Position numbers and translations under genes: made by a program
Assembly: GCA_022709485.1 (NCBI GenBank)
Contig: JAKLIS010000099.1
Location: 1-5,936, forward strand
Source of the DNA: Elusimicrobiota bacterium
GTDB taxonomy: Bacteria > Elusimicrobiota > Elusimicrobia > F11
Direction: 5' to 3'
DNA length: 5,936 nucleotides
The notes under the pieces: model-generated
What the model saw: the letters and a program-made list of their open reading frames with translations, nothing else
Databases searched by the model: none
Told to the model about the DNA's origin: nothing
Part shown: positions 1-5,561 of the stretch, one piece after another
Position numbering within the stretch: position 1 is the stretch's first letter
Layout of the letters: the number at the start of each line of letters is the position of its first letter

Positions 1-352
1 TATCGGCATTCAGGTATTCGTCCAATTTGAGAACATGGCCGGCGTTAATAAAACTGGCTCGGATTTTATTTTCGCCCAAAATGCCGTAAATATCCGGCAG
101 GCTGTTGGTTTGCGCCCCGATGCTGACATTTTGGGAGTAGGCTTCTACTGGGGCGTAGAGCCGGACAACCACCTTCACTCCCGTTTCACTTTCGTATTTC
201 TGCGCCAGCCCTTGGAAAGCCTTGTCCCGATCCGTCATCCAATGCCACAAAACAATTTCGTTTTTAGGCGCTTTTATATTCTTGCATCCTTCCATGCCGA
301 CAAGGGCAAGAACTATTAAAACCAAATAAGAAAATGACAGCCATCTTTTCAT
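1..352 (-). CDS. Extracellular solute (sugar)-binding lipoprotein of an ABC importer, N-terminal part, cut by the window edge
   Basis: The first 117 codons are visible; the C-terminus lies beyond the left edge. The start ATG at 352 is preceded by AAAGGA (362-367) with a 9-nt spacer. Residues 1-23 form a lipoprotein-type signal: K2 and R3, a hydrophobic core (YLVLIVLALVG), then Cys23 in the context M-E-G-C. This lipobox is poor, since Leu-Ala/Ser-Gly/Ala-Cys is usual, but the charged linker after the Cys fits an anchored binding protein. The mature part begins EIVLWHWMTD and contains KYESETGVKV and LPDIYGILGE, the pattern of family 1 (MalE-like) binding proteins, where the aromatic-rich first strand helps form the ligand cleft. 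It would deliver an oligosaccharide or sugar to a membrane permease. No permease is in the window; it may lie downstream to the left. The substrate cannot be told. It follows a tRNA-Thr gene by only 42 nt. Confidence 0.85.
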   Translation of the reverse strand, partial: MKRWLSFSYLVLIVLALVGMEGCKNIKAPKNEIVLWHWMTDRDKAFQGLAQKYESETGVKVVVRLYAPVEAYSQNVSIGAQTNSLPDIYGILGENKIRASFINAGHVLKLDEYLNAD

Positions 353-361
353 ATCAACCTG

Positions 362-367
362 TCCTTT
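362..367 (-). promoter_or_regulatory. Ribosome binding site of the binding-protein gene
   Basis: AAAGGA on the minus strand, 9 nt before the ATG at 352. It supports this start over the internal Met20, which lies inside the signal-peptide region and would destroy the export signal. Confidence 0.7.
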
Positions 368-394
368 AATCTGAATGACGCGTCTCAAATCGAA

Positions 395-466
395 AGCCGA
401 CGAAGGGACTTGAACCCCCAACCCTCCGCTTACAAAGCGGATGCTCTACCATTGAGCTACATCGGC
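395..466 (-). tRNA. tRNA-Thr (anticodon UGU)
   Basis: A full 72-nt cloverleaf can be drawn by eye. The acceptor stem is GCCGATG with CGTCGGC (one T-G pair). The D arm is GCTC/GAGC around the loop AATGGTA, and the anticodon stem is TCCGC/GCGGA around the loop TTTGTAA, giving anticodon TGT, which reads ACA and related Thr codons. The variable loop is GGGTT. The T arm is GGGGG/CCCTT (two G-T pairs) around TTCAAGT. The discriminator base is T and the CCA end is not encoded, so it must be added after transcription. In many bacteria a tRNA-Thr(UGU) follows the rlmB operon and starts a tRNA-tuf cluster; here it is alone, with a transporter upstream and a binding-protein gene downstream. No duplicated 3' end that would mark an integration site is visible in the window. 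Confidence 0.97.
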
Positions 467-515
467 GAGTTTTGGGCATTGCGGCAGAACCGGCAAAGAC
501 TCAAGAATGAGGGTA

Positions 516-544
516 AATTTACATTTTTCGTCCCCTTCTATCCA
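516..544 (-). promoter_or_regulatory. Possible sigma-70-type promoter for tRNA-Thr
   Basis: On the minus strand TGGATA (539-544) is followed after exactly 17 nt by TAAATT (516-521); each hexamer matches the consensus at 4 of 6 positions. The start would fall near 509, giving a leader of about 40 nt before the tRNA 5' end. The -10 overlaps a 10-bp palindrome, GTAAATTTAC (513-522). The match is modest and could be chance in AT-rich sequence; the tRNA could instead be read through from the upstream transporter gene. Confidence 0.25.
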
Positions 545-567
545 TATCGAGGGATAGGAGAGAAGGG
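533..567. repeat. Interrupted inverted repeat (hairpin) between the symporter gene and tRNA-Thr
   Basis: CCCTTCTATCC (533-543) pairs with GGATAG (552-557) and, after a 5-nt bulge, AAGGG (563-567), giving 11 pairs around an 8-nt loop. There is no T-run after it on either strand, so it is not a standard intrinsic terminator. It might be a structured end or processing site of the transporter mRNA; it overlaps the possible tRNA promoter. Confidence 0.35.
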
Positions 568-593
568 TATAGAGAAAAGTCGATGGCTCGCCG

Positions 594-2051
594 TTAAATA
601 GCCTTTCCTCGCCTGTTTTCCAGTTCTTGACGAACCTCTCGAGCTCTCGTTTCTGAAACTTTGTAAGTGCCGATGGCCAAGACCGCAACGCCTAAGGTAG
701 CGATGGAAATCCCAATTTCATAAAACCTCATCAGAAATAACGCCTTATCGGATTGGATGGGACCCAAAGCCACATCAAAGCCCGTCCAATTAAGGAGGTA
801 GCCGGACAGGAACAACGCGAGCGCCATCCCTAACTTCACCATCCACCAATAAACAGCCCCGAACATTCCTTCGCGCCTTTGCCCGTTTTCAAGTTCATCA
901 ACGTCGCATAAGTCCGCCATCATGGAACCCACCAATGTAAAAAGGCCGCCGAGCGCGAATGAAATAAAAGGAGCGGCGAAAAGAACCAAGTAGGGAGATC
1001 CGGGGTTATAGAAAAACCACTTTAAGATGTAGCCAAAAATGGCGACGGCCATCGAAATAAAAAATGCATTTTTCTTTCCGACTTTGGTTGAGATTCTTGT
1101 AATCAAAGGAATTACGCACAAAGTGGCAATGGAAGAAATTGAGCCAAACAGGCCGATAAATTTTCCAGCCCCCACCTGATCTCCTCCCATGACATAATAA
1201 ATAATCACATAAGACCCCAATCCGGAGATCAACGTGAACCCGTTAAACACGGCAAACGTGGCCGCGCAAAGCTTCAAGAATTCCCAATTTTTTAAAGTTA
1301 TGAAAAACACTTTAAAGAAATTCTCGAATCTCGCCACAACCGCTTCATTAAAAGATTTTTTGACGACTTCTTTCGATTCCTCGGCTTTGGCGATGGAATA
1401 AAACCGCTCTTTAATAAAGATGGCCGGGAGCACCCCGACAACGGCCACAAAAACGCCAACTCCGATGGCCAATGTGCGAGCCCCTTCAACAGAGGTTTCA
1501 AATAGGTCTTTGTTGGCCATAAACCACCAAAACCAGGGAACGGCAATCCAGGCAAATTGGCCGATAAAATTGCTCCAAGCCATCAGACGCGTCCTTTCAT
1601 GGTAATCCGGGGTCATCTCATAGCCCAAGGCAATAAAAGGAGCAGCGTAGATAGTGTATCCCACGTAAAAAATGATGGAGCCGATGGTGAAAAAGCGTAT
1701 ATAAAAAGTTTGATCGTGTCCGGCGGGAAGTTGCCACATCAAAGCAAAAACAATTCCGGAAAAAAGGGCCCCCACAAAGATATAAGGTTTTCGCCGGCCC
1801 CATTTAGATTTGGTTATATCGGTAATATAACCCATGATAGGATCGATAATGGCGTCTACGAACCTCGGGAGGGCGAGAATGATTCCGATCCATTTGGGAT
1901 CCATCCCCAACCCGAGATTTAAAACAATGGCCATGCAGCCTAACGCCGCGGGGAGAAGATTGTTGCAAAGAGATCCGAGGCCGTAAACGAATCTTTGGGA
2001 ATAAGGGATACGATCTTCGGGGGCAGTTTGAATCTGTGCGGTTCCACTCAT
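594..2051 (-). CDS. GPH-family MFS symporter (glycoside-pentoside-hexuronide:cation type)
   Basis: A 485-residue inner-membrane protein, the usual length for GPH carriers (MelB, XynP, UidB and relatives), which take up glycosides, pentosides or hexuronides with Na+ or H+. Many long hydrophobic segments run through the whole length, consistent with the 12 membrane helices of the family. The hallmark loop after helix 2 is at about residues 65-90: VDAIIDPIMGYITD followed by KWGRRKPYI, matching the D-P-x-x-G-x-x-x-D then R/K-W-G-R-x-R/K-P pattern. The second half has ADLCDVDELENGQRREGMFGA, another region typical of the family. The start ATG at 2051 has AAGGA upstream at a slightly long 11 nt. A 143-nt gap separates it from rlmB, so it probably has its own promoter. 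The substrate cannot be assigned; the neighbouring binding-protein gene suggests a sugar-uptake context. Confidence 0.9.
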   Translation of the reverse strand: MSGTAQIQTAPEDRIPYSQRFVYGLGSLCNNLLPAALGCMAIVLNLGLGMDPKWIGIILALPRFVDAIIDPIMGYITDITKSKWGRRKPYIFVGALFSGIVFALMWQLPAGHDQTFYIRFFTIGSIIFYVGYTIYAAPFIALGYEMTPDYHERTRLMAWSNFIGQFAWIAVPWFWWFMANKDLFETSVEGARTLAIGVGVFVAVVGVLPAIFIKERFYSIAKAEESKEVVKKSFNEAVVARFENFFKVFFITLKNWEFLKLCAATFAVFNGFTLISGLGSYVIIYYVMGGDQVGAGKFIGLFGSISSIATLCVIPLITRISTKVGKKNAFFISMAVAIFGYILKWFFYNPGSPYLVLFAAPFISFALGGLFTLVGSMMADLCDVDELENGQRREGMFGAVYWWMVKLGMALALFLSGYLLNWTGFDVALGPIQSDKALFLMRFYEIGISIATLGVAVLAIGTYKVSETRAREVRQELENRRGKAI

Positions 2052-2062
2052 GGGTTATTCCA

Positions 2063-2067
2063 TCCTT
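2063..2067 (-). promoter_or_regulatory. Ribosome binding site of the GPH symporter
   Basis: AAGGA on the minus strand within AAAAGGATGG (2060-2069), 11 nt before the ATG at 2051. Confidence 0.6.
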
Positions 2068-2082
2068 TTTAAATAATTTAAA
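2068..2082. repeat. 15-bp perfect AT-only palindrome upstream of the symporter gene
   Basis: TTTAAAT-T-ATTTAAA on the minus strand: two 7-bp arms around one base, directly upstream of the AAGGA ribosome binding site. It could be an operator for a local regulator or simply AT-rich chance. No regulator gene is present in the window. Confidence 0.3.
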
Positions 2083-2159
2083 TACGAGGGTTTTCTTAAA
2101 AAACTAAATAATTTACTCGGATTCCGGAGAAACTACTGCGGAAAATGATATAAGGAGTG

Positions 2160-2188
2160 ACGAAACCAAAACCGCACTGCCTTGTCAA
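2160..2188 (-). promoter_or_regulatory. Possible sigma-70-type promoter for the GPH symporter
   Basis: A perfect -35 hexamer TTGACA (2183-2188) lies just after the rlmB stop codon. With a 17-nt spacer the -10 position reads TTTCGT (2160-2165), a weak match (3 of 6), but it is preceded by TGG, an extended -10 TGn element. The resulting 5' leader would be about 100 nt. The site fits the gap between rlmB and the symporter and suggests transcription independent of the housekeeping operon. Confidence 0.35.
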
Positions 2189-2194
2189 CTAGTT

Positions 2195-2950
2195 TCAATT
2201 TTTTGCCATCGCATAAATCAAAACAGCGCACGCACACCCGACATTTAACGAGTCTAGACTGGGGCAATCTCCCCGCTTAGAAATCTTCACAACCTTGTCG
2301 CATTTTTTTCGGGATAATTCTCGCAATCCTTCCCCTTCTGATCCCAACACCAAGGCAAAAGGAGTCGGCCATTCAGCGGTTTGGACATCTTCGCCTTCCA
2401 TATCGGCTCCAATCAACCAAATACCCTTTTCTTTAGCAAAATCCATGGCCTGGGCCAGGTTTGAAACCTGAGCGATATCAACAAATTGAGCCGCTCCGGC
2501 TGAAGCGCTAATCACCGTACTAGACAGGGAAGAGGACCGCCACTTCGGAACCACTACGGCTGAAACGCCAAAAAATGCGGCGGTCCTCAATATTGATCCG
2601 AGATTTTGAGGATCGGTTACCCCATCCAAAAAAAGCAACCGAGGCCCATTTTCTTTGGCGGCCAACGCTTTTCGAATAACTTCCTCCAAAGATTTCGTTG
2701 TGATTGATGTAACTTGGGCGGCCACTCCTTGATGGTTTCCGCGAACCATTTGTTCCATCCGCTCTCGATCTACAATATGAAAAGGAATTTTCTTTTCCCG
2801 AGCCAATGAAAAAATTTCTTCGACCGGCTTCCCGTGAGCTCCACGAGAGATATAAACTTTTGTGACTCGACCCGCTAAAAGGGCTTCACGGACAGGCCAC
2901 CGGCCGCAAACATAATCTATGTTATCAGGCCTGGGATGGGTTGGCCTCAA
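2195..2950 (-). CDS. rlmB: 23S rRNA 2'-O-methyltransferase of the RlmB/TrmH (SpoU) family
   Basis: A 251-residue SPOUT methyltransferase; RlmB uses S-adenosylmethionine to methylate the ribose of G2251 (E. coli numbering) in the ribosomal P-loop. Residues about 12-80 form the small L30e-like substrate-binding domain (YVCGRWPVREALLAG through NHQGVAAQV). The catalytic knotted domain follows. Motif 1 is DPQNLGSILR (113-122) with N116, G118 and R122, motif 2 is LVLGSEGEGL (200-209), and motif 3 is SLDSLNVGCACAV (231-243). Motif 3 deviates from the usual SLNVSVA: a Gly replaces the Ser after SLNV, and the segment before it looks longer than in E. coli RlmB. The start is TTG at 2950, supported by GAGGA 7 nt upstream; TTGA overlaps the cysS stop codon, implying translational coupling. 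A related TrmH-family tRNA or rRNA target cannot be excluded, but operon position favours RlmB. Confidence 0.9.
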   Translation of the reverse strand: MRPTHPRPDNIDYVCGRWPVREALLAGRVTKVYISRGAHGKPVEEIFSLAREKKIPFHIVDRERMEQMVRGNHQGVAAQVTSITTKSLEEVIRKALAAKENGPRLLFLDGVTDPQNLGSILRTAAFFGVSAVVVPKWRSSSLSSTVISASAGAAQFVDIAQVSNLAQAMDFAKEKGIWLIGADMEGEDVQTAEWPTPFALVLGSEGEGLRELSRKKCDKVVKISKRGDCPSLDSLNVGCACAVLIYAMAKN

Positions 2951-4359
2951 AGAATTTTCCTCAATCTTGGACCCGAAGAAGAATCCTCGACCACCACTCC
3001 GAAGGATTTCAATTCCTGCCTAATCTGATCGGCCAAAATCCAGTCTCGGTTCTTGCGGGCGGCTTCTCTTTTTTCCACCAGGTCTAATATTTTGGGGTCC
3101 CAATCTGAAAAAGTTGGAACCACCAACCCCAGAATCTCGAGCATTTCCTCAAACTCTTTCCGAATTTGATCCCAAATATCCCGCGAGATCCCCGGGCCCT
3201 CTCTCTTATCCAATTCAAAAATAAATGAACAAAGTTTATTTAGGGATCCCAAGGCAACCGGGGTATTTAAGTCGGTATAGATGCCGTTGAAAAATTCAGC
3301 GACAATGGCGTTGTATTCTGCCCGAAGATCGATACTCAAGGGCTTTTTTCCCACCGACTCATTGGCAAAATTCATGGCGATCCGGGCCGCCCCACAAATC
3401 CTTTGATTCCAAACCGATTCAACGGCTTTCAAATCTTGATCTGAGAAATTCAACGGTCCGCGGTAATGTTGGGAGAGAAGGAAATATCGCATGACCATGG
3501 GACTTGTTTTGGCCAAAACATCTTTTAAAGTAAAAAAATTTCCCAATGATTTAGACATTTTCTCCTGATTGATCGTGACAAACCCATTATGAATCCAATA
3601 TTTGGCGAAATTTTTGCCGGTCGCGCCGCGCGCTTGAGCAATCTCATTTTCGTGATGAGGGAATATAAGATCCTGGCCGCCCCCGTGGATATCAAAATCC
3701 GGTCCCAAAGCTTGAGTGGACATGACAGAACATTCAATGTGCCATCCGGGGCGTCCGGGCCCCCACGGCGATGGCCAGGAGGGTTCCCCCTCTTTCGCTT
3801 TTTTCCAAAGAGCAAAATCCAAAGGATCTTTTTTGGATTTGTCCACTTCAACCCGGGCCCCTTCCTCTAGCTCATCGATATTTCTTTTTGAAAGTTGGCC
3901 ATAATCAGCGAATTTTCGAACCGCATAATAAACCGAACCGTCAAGAACATAGGCAAATCCCCGCTGAATAAGAGCTTGGATCATGTCCTGAATCTGGGGA
4001 ATATTTTGAGTCACGCGCGGGTAAGAGTGAGCGGGTTTGATGTTGAGCAAATTCATGTATTTTTCAAAACTGTTGATAAATTTTTCCGCAAGCGCTGCGG
4101 GAGGAACTTTTAATTTTGCCGCGCGATCTATGATTTTGTCATCGATGTCGGTATAGTTTTGAATGTGAGTCACTTTGTATTCCAAGCTTTCCAAAACGCG
4201 CCGCAAAACGTCAAACACCACATAACACCTGGCATGGCCGACGTGGGCTTCATCATATGGAGTGATGCCGCAGACGTATAAGCCGGCTTTCTTCGGCTGG
4301 AGAGATTTGAAAACTTCTTTTTCCCCACTTTTCGTGTTATAAAGCGTCAGTTCATTCAT
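2947..4359 (-). CDS. cysS: Cysteinyl-tRNA synthetase
   Basis: A 470-residue cytoplasmic class I synthetase, close to the E. coli length of 461, that charges tRNA-Cys with cysteine using ATP. The N-terminus has LYVCGITPYDEAHVGHAR, where H39-V40-G41-H42 is the HIGH signature. The second ATP motif is K267-M-S-K-S271. The zinc site that selects cysteine is intact: C30, C210 (WHIECSVMS), H235 and E239 (PHHENEIAQA). The DALR-type helical domain and a short C-terminal tRNA-binding tail (NRDWILADQIRQEL, then GVVVEDSSSG) complete the family layout. The ATG at 4359 has AAGGA (4369-4373) 9 nt upstream, overlapping the ispF stop. It lies 12 nt after ispF and overlaps rlmB at its end, so it is a mid-operon gene. 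Nothing suggests loss of function. Confidence 0.98.
   Translation of the reverse strand: MNELTLYNTKSGEKEVFKSLQPKKAGLYVCGITPYDEAHVGHARCYVVFDVLRRVLESLEYKVTHIQNYTDIDDKIIDRAAKLKVPPAALAEKFINSFEKYMNLLNIKPAHSYPRVTQNIPQIQDMIQALIQRGFAYVLDGSVYYAVRKFADYGQLSKRNIDELEEGARVEVDKSKKDPLDFALWKKAKEGEPSWPSPWGPGRPGWHIECSVMSTQALGPDFDIHGGGQDLIFPHHENEIAQARGATGKNFAKYWIHNGFVTINQEKMSKSLGNFFTLKDVLAKTSPMVMRYFLLSQHYRGPLNFSDQDLKAVESVWNQRICGAARIAMNFANESVGKKPLSIDLRAEYNAIVAEFFNGIYTDLNTPVALGSLNKLCSFIFELDKREGPGISRDIWDQIRKEFEEMLEILGLVVPTFSDWDPKILDLVEKREAARKNRDWILADQIRQELKSFGVVVEDSSSGPRLRKIL
2958..2962 (-). promoter_or_regulatory. Ribosome binding site inside cysS that sets the TTG start of rlmB
   Basis: GAGGA on the minus strand lies within the last codons of cysS, 7 nt before TTG at 2950. 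No ATG or GTG start is available nearby in frame, so this site is the main evidence for the TTG start. Confidence 0.65.
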
Positions 4360-4371
4360 TCGAAAACATCC

Positions 4372-4872
4372 TTATTTTGAAATAACCGTCGCCACTGCCC
4401 AGGCGGCAATCCCGCCTTTTTCGGTCAATAATCTTGTGCCCTCGGACGTTTTGGCTTTTATATTCACCGATTGGGGATGAAGTCCCACTTTATCGGCCAA
4501 GAATTTTTCCATCATTTTCTTGAAATCTTTCAGGCGAGGTTTGTCCGCAACCACCGTCACATCAATGTTATAAGGCAAAAAATCATTTTCCTTCAGCAAA
4601 TTGATCGTCTTTTCCAACATCAGCACACTTGATATTCCCTTCATCGCGGCCGAAGTATCCGGGAATAATTCGCCAATATCCCCCAAGCCGGCGGCCCCCA
4701 AAAGAGCATCAATGAGGGCGTGAATAAGAGAATCGCCATCTGAATGACCCTTCAAAGCCGGCAGATCGTCAAACGTCACTCCCCCCAGCTTTAAATGGCC
4801 GCCTTCCGAAAAATCGTGGGCGTCAAATCCGATGCCCATCCGAGGAAGCTTCACTTTGAGATCATCTTTCAT
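4372..4872 (-). CDS. ispF: 2-C-methyl-D-erythritol 2,4-cyclodiphosphate synthase
   Basis: A 166-residue enzyme of the MEP isoprenoid pathway that cyclises CDP-methylerythritol 2-phosphate to MEcPP with release of CMP; family members are trimers with a divalent metal at subunit interfaces. The metal ligands are D17 and H19 (GIGFDAH) and H43 (GHSDGD). LIDALLGAAGLGDIGELFPDT (53-73) is the strongly conserved core. The C-terminal signature is unusual: after KAKTSE (139-144) the family's typical L-G-F-x-G-R-x-E-G-I-A reads TRLLTEKGGIA, the same length but lacking the Phe and Arg that contact the nucleotide in E. coli IspF. I chose ATG 4872 because AAAGG lies 10 nt upstream and it starts 2 nt after ispD. 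An in-frame ATG at 4902 would add ten residues, overlap ispD and lacks a ribosome site. Confidence 0.95.
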   Translation of the reverse strand: MKDDLKVKLPRMGIGFDAHDFSEGGHLKLGGVTFDDLPALKGHSDGDSLIHALIDALLGAAGLGDIGELFPDTSAAMKGISSVLMLEKTINLLKENDFLPYNIDVTVVADKPRLKDFKKMMEKFLADKVGLHPQSVNIKAKTSEGTRLLTEKGGIAAWAVATVISK

Positions 4873-4874
4873 TT

Positions 4875-5549
4875 TTATTGAGCCTTTATTATGGCCTGAC
4901 ATGTTTTGAGATCATGGGGGAAAGTCACCTTAAAATTGAAAGGCGAGCCTTCCACAATTTTAACCTTAAAACCCTTTCGCTCCGCCAGTTGAACATCGTC
5001 CGTGGCGATAGCGTTGGGGTTTCTCAGACATTTCTCGGCAATCTCTCGCCGAAATCCTTGCGGCGTTTGAGCCAACCACAGGTTGTTTCTGGGAATGGTT
5101 CGACGAACGCGGCCTTTCGCATCGGATTCTTTTAAAGTGTCCCCCAGGGGCCAGGCCGCCAAGGCCACTCCGGTCTGGCGAACCCCTCGAATCACGCGTT
5201 CAATCACTTCTTCACTCACCAAAGGCCGGGCGGCGTCATGAACCAAAACGATTTTCGATTTTGATGACAGGGCCTTCAACCCATTACGAACAGACTCCCC
5301 GCGAAAAACCCCTCCTAAAATGACCCTGATCTGTATTTTCTTACCGTATTTTTTCACTCGGCGAACAATATTTTTTATTAAACCTTTTGAAGTGACTACG
5401 ACAATTTCTCCAACTGAGGGGACTTTAAGAAAGGCATTTAGGGGCTTGACATACAGCGGGCCCCCATTCAAACGGGCCATTTGCTTGGGACGCCGGCCCC
5501 CAAAGCGTCGGCCCGATCCGGCGGCCAATAAAATTACACCGGTAGACAT
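4875..5549 (-). CDS. ispD: 2-C-methyl-D-erythritol 4-phosphate cytidylyltransferase
   Basis: A 224-residue enzyme that joins MEP and CTP to give CDP-methylerythritol and diphosphate, the MEP-pathway step two before IspF. The N-terminal CTP-binding loop is LLAAGSGRRFGGRRPKQ (7-23), with R15 and K22 at the positions of E. coli R20 and K27. Other conserved segments are GESVRNGL (84-91), VHDAARP (103-109, with D105 as metal ligand), RNNLWLAQTPQGF (154-166), ATDD (182-185) and NFKVTFPHDL (205-214, with K207 equivalent to E. coli K213). All expected active-site residues are present. The ATG at 5549 is 12 nt after the PIN-TRAM stop, but no clear Shine-Dalgarno precedes it (AT-rich upstream), so translation may depend on coupling to the upstream gene. 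It is a separate gene, not the IspDF fusion found in some Proteobacteria. Confidence 0.97.
   Translation of the reverse strand: MSTGVILLAAGSGRRFGGRRPKQMARLNGGPLYVKPLNAFLKVPSVGEIVVVTSKGLIKNIVRRVKKYGKKIQIRVILGGVFRGESVRNGLKALSSKSKIVLVHDAARPLVSEEVIERVIRGVRQTGVALAAWPLGDTLKESDAKGRVRRTIPRNNLWLAQTPQGFRREIAEKCLRNPNAIATDDVQLAERKGFKVKIVEGSPFNFKVTFPHDLKTCQAIIKAQ
4883..4887 (-). promoter_or_regulatory. Ribosome binding site that decides the ispF start
   Basis: AAAGG on the minus strand inside the last codons of ispD, 10 nt before ATG 4872. The alternative ATG at 4902 is preceded by a sequence without any purine-rich site. Confidence 0.55.
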
Positions 5550-5561
5550 GAAATTAGATAA

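Noticed and set aside
35..319. Plus-strand open frame of 94 codons
   Set aside because: It lies antisense to the binding-protein gene, whose signal peptide, ribosome site and family motifs are clear.
395..466. tRNA-Thr as a phage or island attachment site
   Set aside because: No repeated tRNA 3' end and no integrase gene are visible in the window.
533..567. Intrinsic terminator of the symporter gene
   Set aside because: The stem is bulged and no T-run follows on the transcribed strand.
446..688. Minus-strand open frame of 80 codons across the symporter end and tRNA-Thr
   Set aside because: It runs into the tRNA gene and overlaps the symporter in another frame; no recognisable protein features.
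1557..1922. Plus-strand open frame of 121 codons
   Set aside because: It is fully antisense to the GPH symporter and has no family-like motifs or ribosome site of note.
1..2051. Symporter and binding protein as one transport system
   Set aside because: GPH carriers work without binding proteins, and the two genes are separated by a tRNA; they share at most a sugar-uptake context.
4372..4902. Longer IspF starting at ATG 4902
   Set aside because: No ribosome binding site precedes it, it overlaps ispD by 28 bases, and the extra residues are not part of the family.
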